The notes beneath the pieces were generated by a model. That model saw only the letters and a list, made by a program, of their open reading frames with translations. It was not told the origin of the DNA and made no database searches. DNA of 40,147 nucleotides from Clostridium liquoris (GTDB lineage Bacteria > Bacillota > Clostridia > Clostridiales > Clostridiaceae): positions 1 through 40,147 of the forward strand of contig NZ_PVXO01000069.1 in NCBI RefSeq assembly GCF_002995785.1. The letters run 5' to 3'. Below are positions 15,569 to 24,417 of the stretch, piece by piece. The position numbers were made by a program, and so were the translations under genes. Positions within the stretch are counted from its first letter, which is position 1. Each line of letters starts with the position of its first letter.

Positions 15569-16453
15569 TTATACCTTTTCCTTTACATTTTTGCCCAACA
15601 ATCCATTGGGCTTGATTACAAGTATTATTATTAGTATTGCAAAAGCAACTGCATCCTTGTACAGTGAATTTCCATAAGCACTAACCATAGTCTCCGTAAG
15701 CCCTAAGAATATCCCGCCAAACACTGCGCCAGGTATTACTCCAATTCCTCCTATAACTGCTGCCACAAAGGCTTTTAATCCAGGAAGCACCCCCATTAGA
15801 GGATCAATTGAATTGTAGTATACTCCAACTAAAACTCCTGCTGCCCCTGCAAGAGCTGATCCTATGGCAAAGGTATATGATATGGTGGCATCTACATTTA
15901 TCCCCATAAGCTGTGCTGCTTCTCTATCCGTAGATACTGCTCTCATTGCCTTTCCAACTTTAGTTTTGTATATTATATATTGAAGAAAAATCATCAATAA
16001 TACAGTTATTACAATGATATAAACATCCTTTGTGTTTAAAAGTACTTTCCCTGAAAACAAGCTAATTTGTTTTCCTTTTAGTACTTCTGGAAAAGTTCTT
16101 GTTTCTGCTGAAACAAAATACATAGTTCCATATTCCAAAAACAACGAAACACTTATAGCAGTTATAAGAGCTGCTATTCTGGTAGAATTTCTTATAGGTT
16201 TATAGGCTACCTTTTCTATAACTACACCTATTAAAGAACAAGCTGCCATAGATATAATAAGTGCAGGTATAAAACTCATATGGAATAATGCAGTCATGGC
16301 AAAGCCTATAAAAGCACCCAACATGTATATATCACCATGAGCAAAATTTATTAGGTTAATGATTCCATAAACCATAGTATATCCAAGTGCTATAAGAGCA
16401 TAGATACTTCCTAAGGAAACTCCATTAAACAACTGCTGTAAAAATTTCTCCAT
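15569..16453 (-). CDS. livH: Branched-chain amino-acid ABC permease LivH
   Basis: A 294-residue permease: QQLFNGVSLGSIYALIALGYTMVYGIINLINFAHGDIYMLGAF at the N-terminus is the classic LivH opening. The coupling loop reads GKAMRAVSTDREAAQLMGIN, followed by GLKAFVAAVIGGIGVIPGAVFGG. About eight TM segments are seen. The ATG follows AAGGATGTG. About 300 bp separate it from livJ, an unusually long gap inside the operon, filled by a heptamer array and a hairpin. Confidence 0.93.
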   Translation of the reverse strand: MEKFLQQLFNGVSLGSIYALIALGYTMVYGIINLINFAHGDIYMLGAFIGFAMTALFHMSFIPALIISMAACSLIGVVIEKVAYKPIRNSTRIAALITAISVSLFLEYGTMYFVSAETRTFPEVLKGKQISLFSGKVLLNTKDVYIIVITVLLMIFLQYIIYKTKVGKAMRAVSTDREAAQLMGINVDATISYTFAIGSALAGAAGVLVGVYYNSIDPLMGVLPGLKAFVAAVIGGIGVIPGAVFGGIFLGLTETMVSAYGNSLYKDAVAFAILIIILVIKPNGLLGKNVKEKV

Positions 16454-16514
16454 TTAATCACATCCTTATTTTACTCTATATCAATTATAAAATTTCAAAT
16501 TTGTGGACAGTTTT

Positions 16515-16628
16515 TATTTAGTTGAGAGTTGAGAACTGAGGGTGGAGAGTTAAGGATAATTTTTCTCCATTCCATTACTAAAAATTTTTAATTTAAGCTT
16601 TTCCGTAATGATAAGGTCGGAAAAGCAT
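16515..16628. repeat. Composite repeat with strong hairpin between livJ and livH
   Basis: GCTTTTCCG (16597-16605) and CGGAAAAGC (16618-16626) form a perfect 9-bp stem. It is followed by TGGAGAAAAATT-type sequence on the minus strand and short heptamer-like units (GAGAACT, GAGGGTG). The same sequence themes accompany heptamer arrays elsewhere in the window. Confidence 0.6.
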
Positions 16629-16629
16629 C

Positions 16630-16753
16630 CATAACTGTCCTCTATCCTCTGTGCTCTATCCTCTGTCCTCTATCCTCTATCCTCTATCCTCTGTCCTCTG
16701 TGCTCTATCCTCTGTCCTCTGTCCTCTGTCCTCTGTTCTCTGTACTCTGTCCT
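16630..16753. repeat. Large heptamer array after livJ
   Basis: About 17 tandem copies of a 7-bp unit (CTCTGTC, CTCTATC, CTCTGTG, CTCTGTA) run from 16630 to the stop codon of livJ. This is the longest array in the window and lies inside the liv operon transcript. Confidence 0.9.
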
Positions 16754-17930
16754 AAGGCTGCTGTTTCTTTAAGAAGGTTGGCTCTCCATTTTTAACCTCT
16801 AATATTGTTATAGATTTTACTGGATTATGATTTTTGTCTATTGATAATTGTCCAGTTATTCCTTTAAAGTCTTTTGTAGATGCAAGTGCTTCTTTTAGTT
16901 TTTCACGATCTGGCTCTCCAGCTCTTTTAAGTGCATCCGCAATAAAGTATGCAAGGTCGTATCCTAAAGCGTTAAATGCATTTGGTTCTTTATTGAACTG
17001 CTTTTTAAATGCATCTATAAACCTTACAACATTAGCACTGGTGTCCTTTGAAGAATAGTGATTTGTATAGTACACATTGTTTAATGCTTCTTTTCCAGCA
17101 AGCTCAGTTAGCTTAGGTGAATCATAACCATCTCCGCCTAAAATAGGTACATTAAGTCCTAACTCTCTTGCTTGTTTAACTATTAATCCAACTTCCTCAT
17201 AGTATCCTGGTAAGTAAAGTAAATCAGGTTTAGCATTTTTAATATTAGTTAAAACCGCTTTAAAATCCTTATCTTTAGCTTGATATGCCTGTTCTGTTAC
17301 TACTTTTCCTCCTAGTTTACTATAAGTTTCCTTGAAGCTTTTTGAAAGCCCCTTACTATAATCACTTGTTGTATCAATCAATACTGCAGCATTTTTTGAT
17401 TTCAAATCCTTTACTGCGAAGTTTGCAAGTATTACTCCTTGAAAAGAGTCACTAAAACAGGTTTTGAAAACATAATCTCTTACCTTTCCATGACTATCTA
17501 TGGTAACATCATCCGCTGTAGCTGAAGCTGAGATCAATGGAACTTTATTTTGTGTAGCCTGTGGAATTGCGGCCTTTACACTACCTGAAGTTGCAGGTCC
17601 AAGTATTGCTACAACCTTGTCCCTAGTTGCTAGCTTTGAGGCTACATTAGCAGCTTCAGCTGTATCTGATTTATTATCTGCTTTTATAAGTTCAACCTTT
17701 TTTCCTAAAACTCCACCTGCATCGTTTATTTCTTTAAATGCCATTTCTATTCCTGTAACTAGCCCTTGTCCATAAGTGGCAACATCATTTGAAAGTTCAT
17801 AATCTAATCCTATTTTTATAGTATCCCCTTTACTTGCTGAATCTTTATTATTTGCCCCACCTTTACCACATCCTACAAATAAGGATGCTGTCATTACTAA
17901 CGCCATAAATAATGATAATTTTTTATTCAT
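16752..17930 (-). CDS. livJ: Branched-chain amino-acid-binding lipoprotein LivJ
   Basis: A 392-residue type I periplasmic-binding-fold protein anchored as a lipoprotein: signal peptide with lipobox LFVGC at about residues 17-21, then a Gly/Asn/Ser linker. The mature part opens KIGLDYELSNDVATYGQG and has GIEMAFKEINDAGGVLGKKVELI, AAIPQATQNKVPLISASATAD (ligand site) and LLYLPGYYEEVGLIVKQARELG, as in LivJ/LivK/BraC. It delivers Leu, Ile or Val to LivHMGF. The ATG follows GGGGG about 9 nt upstream. It is the first gene of the operon, behind a T-box leader. A heptamer array begins at its stop codon. Confidence 0.92.
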   Translation of the reverse strand: MNKKLSLFMALVMTASLFVGCGKGGANNKDSASKGDTIKIGLDYELSNDVATYGQGLVTGIEMAFKEINDAGGVLGKKVELIKADNKSDTAEAANVASKLATRDKVVAILGPATSGSVKAAIPQATQNKVPLISASATADDVTIDSHGKVRDYVFKTCFSDSFQGVILANFAVKDLKSKNAAVLIDTTSDYSKGLSKSFKETYSKLGGKVVTEQAYQAKDKDFKAVLTNIKNAKPDLLYLPGYYEEVGLIVKQARELGLNVPILGGDGYDSPKLTELAGKEALNNVYYTNHYSSKDTSANVVRFIDAFKKQFNKEPNAFNALGYDLAYFIADALKRAGEPDREKLKEALASTKDFKGITGQLSIDKNHNPVKSITILEVKNGEPTFLKKQQP

Positions 17931-18100
17931 AATTTTTTCCCCCTTCTTTTACACGAAATATCATTTTTAAATAATAATCACACCATCCTTATCCGAACCA
18001 GTAATTAGCCCCAACAAAACCGCCCCCTTTTACATAATTTACAAATCAAAGTACAATGCACCTTTTCATTTACTGTGAAAAATTATTTGTTCTGTACTCT

Positions 18101-18366
18101 AAAAAAAAAGCCTCTATATGCATTGTCTGCATATAGAGGCTTCTTTCGCTGTACCACTCTAACTCGCTGCGATTTCACAAACGCAGCCTTAATCTAGGTT
18201 ACTATATTATAACCTTGCACTGTAACGTATGCAACACGGTAATAACCTACTATTATTTCAGCTATACAATTCAGGAGTGAGCATTATATATCAATTAGTA
18301 TTGGGCTCTCACCTGCCCCAACTCTCTTTAACTAATTTGCTGATATTTTTATCTCCATCATCATTG
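18101..18366 (-). ncRNA. T-box leader of the liv operon (Leu specifier likely)
   Basis: Minus strand: stem I with AGAGAG, GGGGCAGGTGAGAGCCC and AATTAGT/ACTAATT (about 18340-18290), stem III GCTGCG/CGCAGC, then the T-box TGGTACAGCGAAAG at about 18156. A very strong terminator follows, with perfect 14-bp stem 18109-18122/18128-18141 and eight to nine T. AGAG before and CTCT after the T-box can pair as the antiterminator, competing with the terminator. In the specifier loop ATGCTCACTCC offers CTC (Leu), which fits the operon; ATA is a weaker alternative. The liv operon should thus be switched on by uncharged tRNA. Confidence 0.88.
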
Positions 18367-18369
18367 TTA

Positions 18370-18845
18370 AATAAATTAATTTAATTATATTTATGCAACT
18401 TATTGAAAATTTATTCAGAAATTTTATTTGCCGGCAAAATTATTATATATACCTTATCACATTATATTCCAAAGGTCAACAGGTTTTTTCAAGTTCTATA
18501 ATTTAAATTATTGACCTAATAGTTGCAGTAATATTTTTGCATAAATAGTCATCCGGATTCTTCTGCAAGCCATTTTGCAAGTTTTCTTTCTTTAAATTTT
18601 CAATACTTTTTTGCTAAGAAAAATATATTTCCTATAATTTTATTAAAATAAGCTATTACAATACTATTTTTTATATAGTAAACAATTACAGTTAATATTA
18701 ATCATAATTTATTTCATTAATTAAATATCTATGAAGGGTTTACTCTCCTTCCTAATGAAAGTTACACCGCATATACTCATATGTTCATTCACAAAATACA
18801 CTTGTCTTCATTGCATAATATTCTGCAAAATTGCAAAATAGGTAA
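18370..18845. other. Gene-free stretch between the liv T-box and the metH terminator
   Basis: About 475 bp with no convincing ORF or RNA gene. It should hold the promoter of the T-box transcript (a TATAAT hexamer lies at about 18387 on the minus strand). A moderately GC-richer part at 18730-18830 has no structure I can name. Confidence 0.5.
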
Positions 18846-18849
18846 TAGA

Positions 18850-18884
18850 TAATAAATAAAGAAAGCTTACCATGAAGGTAAGCT
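18850..18884 (-). terminator. Terminator downstream of metH
   Basis: AGCTTACC, a 5-nt loop and GGTAAGCT, followed on the minus strand by TTCTTTATTTATT. A second hairpin (GCTTTTCT/AGAAAAGC, about 18900-18920) lies just before it. Confidence 0.75.
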
Positions 18885-18971
18885 AAAATTTGGTTTAATG
18901 CTTTTCTGAATAGAAAAGCTGTCCATTTTTATTCTTTATAATTTATTATCTATAATTTAAGTTCTTCACTC

Positions 18972-21341
18972 TTAACTCTTAAATACTTTTTTTGCAATCT
19001 CTACAGACTCCTTAGCATCCTTAGCATAGAAATCAGCTTTTATCATAGCTGCATAATCCTCATTTAAAACTGCTCCTCCTACCATGACTTTGCAGTTTAA
19101 ATTATTTTCTCGTAAAGCTTTTATGGTCTCTTCCATACTTTTAACCGTAGTAGTCATCAATGCACTAAGTCCTACTAATTTTATATTATTTCTTTTAACC
19201 TCTTCTACTATTTTTTCTTTTGGAACATCCTTGCCTAAATCAATCACACTATATCCATAGTTTTGGAGCAAAGTTTTAACTATATTTTTTCCTATATCAT
19301 GAATATCTCCCTTTACCGTAGCAATAAGTATTTTACCCTTATTCATGACTTTTTTATTTTCTAGAGCCATATTTTCCTTTATAATTTCAAAAGCTGTCTT
19401 TACTGTTTCTGCTGACTGCATAAGCTGAGGTAAAAATATTATTCCTTTTTCATATTTTTCTCCCACAATATCTAAAGCAGGGATTAAATATTCATCCATT
19501 ATTTCCATTCCACTTTTTTCTTTTAAAAGTTTCCTTGTCATATTAGCTGCTTCTTTTTTTAACCCTTTTATAACTGCTTCTTTCAAATCTATATGTTCAT
19601 TTTTATTAAGTTTTATACTTTCTTCTTTATTACCATAAACTTTTATATATTCTTTAGCATCCCTATCTTCATTATTTAATACTTTAAACCCATTTATAGC
19701 ATCCATCATGGCTTTATCTAAAGGATTTATTATAGGTAGATCCAAACCGCTTCCTAATGCCATAGTTAAAAAGGTTCTATTTAATAGTTCTCTATTTGGT
19801 AATCCAAAGGACACATTGGATACTCCTAATGTGGTTTTAACCTTTAGCTTTTCCTTTACCATAGTCAAAGCCTTTAAAGTTTCCATTAAATCTTCCTGCT
19901 GTGCTGAAGCAGTTAAGGTTAAGCAATCAATTATTATATTTTCTTTATGTATGCCATATTTTAAAGCCCTGTTTACTATTTTCATAGCTACTTTATATCT
20001 ATCTTCAGCTTTAGAAGGAATTCCACTTTCGTCTAAGGTAAGTCCCACAACTAAAGCTCCATATTTTTTCACTAATGGAAGTATAGTATCTAAAGATTTA
20101 TCATCCCCATTAACAGAATTTACTATAGCAGTCCCATTATATGCCCTCAATGCCCTTTCTATGGCCTTTGCATTATTGGAATCTAATTGAAGTGGAATAT
20201 CTATAATGCTTTGAAGGTTTTTCACAACTTCACTTAAAACTTCCTCTTCATTTATTTCTGGAAGTCCCACATTTACATCTAAAATATCTGCTCCTGCTTC
20301 TACCTGGGATATAGCTTCCTTAAAAATATAGTCCATGTCTTTATTTCTTAATGCTTCTTTAAATAATTTTTTACCTGTGGGATTTATTCTTTCTCCTATA
20401 ACCTTAACCCCATCAATAATAACTGCCTTGGATGGAGTACATACTCCACATATAGGCTTATTATTTAACTTATTTAATTTAATATTTTCTACAGCTTTAA
20501 CAACCTCTCTAATAAAGTTATCATCAGTACCACAGCATCCACCAAATATGCTTACTCCCTTTTCCATCATTGTTTTAGCTATTTTTCCAAATTCCTCAGG
20601 GGTTATTTTATATACAGTTTCCCCATTTACTACCTGTGGCAACCCTGCATTAGGCTGAACCATAACAGGAATACTTGCATATTTTAATATTTCATCTACT
20701 ATTGGCTGCAATTCTATAGGGCCTAGAGAACAATTTACACCCAACACATCTACCCCAAGTCCTTGTAAAGTCATTACCATAGATAAAGCCGTGCATCCAG
20801 TAAAGGTTCTTCTATCCTGCTGAAAACTCATGGTGCAGAATACTGGTAAATCTGAATTTTCTTTAGCTGCAAGAACAGCTGCCTTTGCTTCATATAAATC
20901 AGTCATGGTTTCTATTAATATTAAGTCTACTCCACACTTTACTCCCTGAATTATCTGCTTTTTAAAAATTTCATAGGCTTCTTCAAAGGCTAATGTTCCC
21001 ATGGGCTCTAACAATTCACCTATAGGTCCAATATCTAGTGCAATAAAAATTTCTTTTCCCTGTGCAGCTGTTTTAGCATTTTCTACGGCAGACTCTATTA
21101 TTTCTTCAGGAGTATAATCTGTGTCTCTTAACTTAAGTTCATTAGCCCCAAAGGTATTGGTAGTAATTATATTGGCTCCTGCCTCTATATATTTTTTATG
21201 AATATTTACTATTTTATCTTTATCCTCAATATTTAATAACTCAGGTATTTGCCCTGCTTTAAGACCCATGCTTTGAAGCATAGTACCCATGGCACCATCA
21301 AAAATAAGTATTTTATTTCCTATAAATTCTCTAATATTCAC
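18972..21341 (-). CDS. metH: Cobalamin-dependent methionine synthase MetH (no activation domain)
   Basis: About 789 residues, shorter than the roughly 1,200 of E. coli MetH. Order: homocysteine-binding domain (1-290; zinc Cys in VNCSLG and GGCCGTDD), methyl-tetrahydrofolate pterin domain (about 310-570; VIGERINPTGK, LDSNNAKAIERAL, GVSNVSFGLPNR), B12 cap and B12-binding domain (about 590-789; DIHDIGKNIVKTLL is the DxHxxG motif whose His ligates cobalt). The reactivation domain is absent and supplied by the gene directly upstream. A GTG at 21341, five bases after AGGTGG, is preferred over a GTG at 21350 that overlaps this site. The start overlaps the previous gene's stop. It makes methionine from homocysteine. 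Confidence 0.93.
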   Translation of the reverse strand: MNIREFIGNKILIFDGAMGTMLQSMGLKAGQIPELLNIEDKDKIVNIHKKYIEAGANIITTNTFGANELKLRDTDYTPEEIIESAVENAKTAAQGKEIFIALDIGPIGELLEPMGTLAFEEAYEIFKKQIIQGVKCGVDLILIETMTDLYEAKAAVLAAKENSDLPVFCTMSFQQDRRTFTGCTALSMVMTLQGLGVDVLGVNCSLGPIELQPIVDEILKYASIPVMVQPNAGLPQVVNGETVYKITPEEFGKIAKTMMEKGVSIFGGCCGTDDNFIREVVKAVENIKLNKLNNKPICGVCTPSKAVIIDGVKVIGERINPTGKKLFKEALRNKDMDYIFKEAISQVEAGADILDVNVGLPEINEEEVLSEVVKNLQSIIDIPLQLDSNNAKAIERALRAYNGTAIVNSVNGDDKSLDTILPLVKKYGALVVGLTLDESGIPSKAEDRYKVAMKIVNRALKYGIHKENIIIDCLTLTASAQQEDLMETLKALTMVKEKLKVKTTLGVSNVSFGLPNRELLNRTFLTMALGSGLDLPIINPLDKAMMDAINGFKVLNNEDRDAKEYIKVYGNKEESIKLNKNEHIDLKEAVIKGLKKEAANMTRKLLKEKSGMEIMDEYLIPALDIVGEKYEKGIIFLPQLMQSAETVKTAFEIIKENMALENKKVMNKGKILIATVKGDIHDIGKNIVKTLLQNYGYSVIDLGKDVPKEKIVEEVKRNNIKLVGLSALMTTTVKSMEETIKALRENNLNCKVMVGGAVLNEDYAAMIKADFYAKDAKESVEIAKKVFKS

Positions 21342-22011
21342 AAATTCCACCTATCTTTCTAAATCCACAGCTATTATATTTATTGCAGTTTATACAACTT
21401 TTCTTTCCTGTCTTTTTATCTTTAGGGATAAAACCTATAATTGCAGTTACAGATTTTCTTGGTATCAAAATGCTATGTGAGGACACTGTAAGCCCTAAAT
21501 TTTTATATCCATCTAATAATTGTAAGAACTCACTTTGTATATCTAAGCTTAAGTCTCCATAGCCTGGACTAAATCTAAAGGTTATTTCTCTATCCTCTTT
21601 TAGTGCAATTTTTCTAATTTCCTCTTCTACAAAATCGCAGCCTTCTTCTATAGCTGCAGTGGCACAAGCATCAAATATTAAAGCTTTTGTCATATCCAAT
21701 TTTTCATAATAATTTATTTTTCTATCCACTTCACTACCTAATGTAGCCGCAAATAATGCACATTTATCACTATATCTTAGGTGATGATTTATACTGTTAC
21801 CATGAAAATCTAATTCACAGTTTTCTAATGCTACTTTATTTTTCTTTACCCGTATTTTAAAAATTCTATAGGTAAAATTAAATCTAATTATTTTCTTTAT
21901 CTCTTCTATGGTTTCGTCTATTAAATTATTAATATTTTCTTCTATCCTGCCCTTAACTCCTAAGTATCTTAATACTTCTTCTTTAGATATTTTAAAATCA
22001 TATTCTGGCAT
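21331..22011 (-). CDS. Stand-alone MetH activation-domain protein
   Basis: A 226-residue protein matching the vitamin-B12-dependent methionine synthase activation domain: DACATAAIEEGCDFVEEEI, RFSPGYGDLSLDIQ and LIPRKSVTAIIGFIP. In E. coli MetH this domain binds S-adenosylmethionine to remethylate inactive cob(II)alamin. Here it is split off and followed by a Cys-rich tail (CINCNKYNSCGFRKIGGIC) that may bind metal or a cluster. The ATG overlaps the luxS stop as TAATG, and the stop overlaps the metH start, so the three genes are translationally coupled. Split versions like this are common in clostridia. Confidence 0.9.
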   Translation of the reverse strand: MPEYDFKISKEEVLRYLGVKGRIEENINNLIDETIEEIKKIIRFNFTYRIFKIRVKKNKVALENCELDFHGNSINHHLRYSDKCALFAATLGSEVDRKINYYEKLDMTKALIFDACATAAIEEGCDFVEEEIRKIALKEDREITFRFSPGYGDLSLDIQSEFLQLLDGYKNLGLTVSSHSILIPRKSVTAIIGFIPKDKKTGKKSCINCNKYNSCGFRKIGGICEY

Positions 22012-22469
22012 TAATTATCACCATATATATTTAAATTAAATCCCTTCTCTAAAACAACCTTTGCATACTCCTTAGCTCCAAATAAAGATAAGTCTCTATA
22101 GTTACCGCATTGAATATCATTTGCTGCAGGCACTTCTGTGGCTTCTAGTATTCTTTTTAATGAAGTTTCTAACCCTTCTTTTATCTCTTTTGTATCTTTA
22201 TCTCCCCAAACTGTTAAATAAAAGCCAGTTCTACATCCCATAGGTGATAAATCTATTATTCCATCTATATATTCTCTTAAAAATCCTGCAAGTAAATGCT
22301 CTAAAGCATGTAAAGCTCCTGTAGGTATACATGCCTTATTAGGTTGGGTAAATCTTAAATCATACTTAGAAACCTTATCTCCTTTTTCTCCAACCTGTGT
22401 ACAACACTTTCTAACGTATGGTGCTACTACCTTTCTATGATCCAATTGAAAACTTTCTACTTTTTCCAT
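22011..22469 (-). CDS. luxS: S-ribosylhomocysteine lyase LuxS
   Basis: A 152-residue LuxS: ALHALEHLLAGFLREY gives the metal-binding HxxxH pair (His near 54 and 58), GCRTGFYLTVWG is the family block, and VPAANDIQCGNYRDLSLFGAKEYA carries the third metal ligand Cys and conserved C-terminal region. It splits S-ribosylhomocysteine into homocysteine and DPD, the precursor of AI-2. Homocysteine is then the substrate of MetH, encoded two genes downstream, so the operon closes the activated methyl cycle. The ATG follows AAAGGTGG by three bases. An unusual hairpin lies in its leader (22481-22526). Confidence 0.95.
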   Translation of the reverse strand: MEKVESFQLDHRKVVAPYVRKCCTQVGEKGDKVSKYDLRFTQPNKACIPTGALHALEHLLAGFLREYIDGIIDLSPMGCRTGFYLTVWGDKDTKEIKEGLETSLKRILEATEVPAANDIQCGNYRDLSLFGAKEYAKVVLEKGFNLNIYGDN

Positions 22470-22480
22470 AATCCACCTTT

Positions 22481-22526
22481 AGTGAGAATGTGTATTATAA
22501 ACACCCACCCCCACTAAATTCTCACT
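22481..22526 (-). promoter_or_regulatory. Inverted repeat in the luxS leader
   Basis: AGTGAGAAT and ATTCTCACT are perfect 9-bp arms 28 bases apart, enclosing an inner GTGT/ACAC hairpin and a G-rich stretch (GTGGGGGTGGG on the minus strand). It lies just before the luxS ribosome-binding site. It could be an RNA switch or operator; the type is unknown. Confidence 0.5.
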
Positions 22527-22576
22527 TCCTTTCTTTTTATGTATAAATGTCAATAAAATTGTATGTAATTCATAAT

Positions 22577-22680
22577 ACAAAAAAATTGTGACCAATTTTT
22601 TTAAGAGTACAGATTACAGAGCACAGAGTACAGATATGGAGGCTTTTCTTACGTTGACACTACAGAAAAGCTTTAAATAA
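22577..22680. repeat. Terminator-like hairpin plus composite heptamer repeat
   Basis: AAAAAAATTG, TGAC, CAATTTTTTT (22577 on) is followed by AGAGTACAG-type heptamers, TATGGAGG and an imperfect CTTTTC...GAAAAG hairpin ending TTTAAAT. It lies between the 80-residue membrane protein gene and luxS and may terminate the former. Confidence 0.65.
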
Positions 22681-22727
22681 AATTTTCTTAAATAATAAAT
22701 AAGAAAGAAAAAAGAATAAATACAGTT

Positions 22728-22970
22728 TTAATTAGCATTATTTTCATCCTTTTTCCACTTCAGATAATTATAAATTAATTGAATTCCACCTAATATAATA
22801 AGTAATATAGGTATTACTCTATTTATAAATAGGGTATCACCTTTCAAAATCAAAAATACACTTACAATTATGTCAATAGGAATCATCCATAAAGTTCTAA
22901 TAAATTTTCTTTTATAACTTAACCTCCAATAAAATAATTCAAAGCCTTTATCTACTTTATTGGTTCCCAT
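22728..22970 (-). CDS. Small membrane protein of unknown function
   Basis: An 80-residue protein with two hydrophobic helices (about 29-44 and 50-68) framed by basic residues (YKRKF near 20 and KWKKDE near 71). The ATG follows GGAGGGG by six bases, and composition and codon use match the neighbours, so it is probably real. I recognise no family. It stands alone between the Imm5-like gene and the luxS operon, all on the minus strand. Confidence 0.65.
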   Translation of the reverse strand: MGTNKVDKGFELFYWRLSYKRKFIRTLWMIPIDIIVSVFLILKGDTLFINRVIPILLIILGGIQLIYNYLKWKKDENNAN

Positions 22971-23058
22971 TATAATCCCCTCCTGTATAGTTTCACATTA
23001 TATTACTGCTGTGACTCATCTTATGAAAATTATGAATAGACTTATATTGCTACTTATC

Positions 23059-23523
23059 CTAAATTCTATGAAATTTCTGCAGTTCATTAAGTTGCCATTC
23101 TCTTTCTTTTGTTATAGCCTCAAAATCATTAGAACTGATTAAGCATATCATCTTTATTGCATAATCTGACGCTACCATTGCGTGTTCTCTCATGCGTCCG
23201 CTTCCTACTGCTTGACCTGTAACCCTTAACGCTGTTTTCTTTATTTCACTATCACATTCACGTGCAAGTTTATGAATTTTAAAACCTGCCTGTCTAACAT
23301 CATACATTCTTGCTTCGCCTATTTGCCATAATTCATTTACCTTAAACCCATTAATTATTTCATCTATTGAATGATAATTTATACCAGCAATATCTAAAAT
23401 ATGCTTTGCCATTAGTAGTGACCATTTAGCTAAATCTATTTGACACGTTTTTTCATATAATTCATCAATTTTCTCTCTTAATTCCATATTATCTTTTATC
23501 TTTATTTTTACCTTTGTTGCCAT
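23059..23523 (-). CDS. Imm5-like putative immunity protein
   Basis: A 154-residue, all-alpha protein. The segment AKWSLLMAKHILDIAG, then AALRVTGQAVGSGRMREHA-like sequence (TALRVTGQAVGSGRMREHA here) and a terminal Trp/Gln helix, resembles proteins annotated as Imm5-like (putative immunity) in clostridia. Such proteins protect against polymorphic toxins, but no toxin gene is near, so the function is uncertain. An ATG at 23523 follows AGGGAG by seven bases; a GTG just before it is less likely. No membrane segment or signal peptide is seen. Confidence 0.5.
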   Translation of the reverse strand: MATKVKIKIKDNMELREKIDELYEKTCQIDLAKWSLLMAKHILDIAGINYHSIDEIINGFKVNELWQIGEARMYDVRQAGFKIHKLARECDSEIKKTALRVTGQAVGSGRMREHAMVASDYAIKMICLISSNDFEAITKEREWQLNELQKFHRI

Positions 23524-23589
23524 CACTTATCTCCCTAAATATATAATGTTTACTTCGTTTTATTCTACTATTCAGCAAAAAATTTGACC

Positions 23590-23695
23590 TAATGACAATG
23601 GAGAAAAATTGTCCTTTTTTATTATTTATTCTCTATTATTTATTATTTAAAACCTTCACTCTTTACCTTCTACCTATTACTTCTTACTTCTTACT
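23590..23695. repeat. AT-rich and pyrimidine-rich repeat DNA
   Basis: It begins TGACAATGGAGAAAAATT, as at 5897, then runs through TTATTATTTATT and CTTACT-type units into the heptamer array. No gene is seen. Confidence 0.55.
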
Positions 23696-23781
23696 TTGTA
23701 CTCTGTCCTCTGTCCCCTGTCCTCTGTACTCTGTACTCTGTACTTTGTACTCTGTCCTCTGTCCTCTGTCCTCTGCTCTAG
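23696..23781. repeat. Heptamer array after ybaK
   Basis: About 12 tandem 7-bp units (TGTACTC, TGTCCTC, TGTCCCC, TGTACTT) end one base before the stop codon of the gene at 23782. It is the second-largest array in the window. Confidence 0.88.
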
Positions 23782-24240
23782 TTATTTACACACATCCACC
23801 CATACTCCATTAGTAATTTTCTCTAAATCTTCTATGGTAACTTTCACTGCTGAATTGGGAGTTCCTGCTGCAGGATACACTGATTCAAACTCCTTTAAGG
23901 AATTATCAAGATATACGCTAATTGGATTCTTTAATCCAAATGGACAAACTCCTCCAACTGGGTGACCTGTAATTTCTAACACTTCTTCTCCACTCATCAT
24001 CTTTGCTTTAGTTTTAAAATAATCTTTAAATTTTCTATTATCGATTTTTGAATCTCCTTTTACAACTATAAGTATATCATCATCTTTTACCTTAAATGCC
24101 AAGGTTTTTGCAATTTGACCCGGTTCTACACCAACAGCTTTGGCAGCTTCATCTACAGTAGCAGTACTTTCTTTAAACTCCAATATTTTTAAGTTTAAAT
24201 TTTTCTCATTGATTTGTTTTTTTACATTTTCTATTCCCAT
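23782..24240 (-). CDS. YbaK/EbsC family aminoacyl-tRNA deacylase-like protein
   Basis: A 152-residue single-domain protein of the YbaK/ProX superfamily. Conserved segments: ESTATVDEAAKAVGVEPGQIAKTL (1-50), KVKDDDILIVVKGDSKID, GHPVGGVCPFGL (the GxxxGxxxPfG motif lining the editing pocket) and YPAAGTPNSAVKVTIEDLEKIT at the end. Relatives hydrolyse mischarged tRNAs such as Cys- or Ala-tRNAPro; the substrate of this branch cannot be told from sequence. The ATG at 24240 follows AAGGAG; an in-frame start at 24279 has no site. A heptamer array starts at its stop codon. Confidence 0.88.
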   Translation of the reverse strand: MGIENVKKQINEKNLNLKILEFKESTATVDEAAKAVGVEPGQIAKTLAFKVKDDDILIVVKGDSKIDNRKFKDYFKTKAKMMSGEEVLEITGHPVGGVCPFGLKNPISVYLDNSLKEFESVYPAAGTPNSAVKVTIEDLEKITNGVWVDVCK

Positions 24241-24417
24241 AAATAGACTTCTCCTTATCCTATAAATAATAAGATCCAATATATTCTAAAGCCAAAAATC
24301 ACTTGATGTCTGAATGTAACAAAAATTCTTATTTAATTGTATACCATTTCCTCTTATTTTTCTATCATAAGGATACAAATTTATAGTAAAATGTATTTAA
24401 GGTAGGTGTAATATATT

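Noticed and set aside
16630-16753. CRISPR-like array
   Set aside because: The units are 7 bp in direct contact with no spacers; there are no cas genes.
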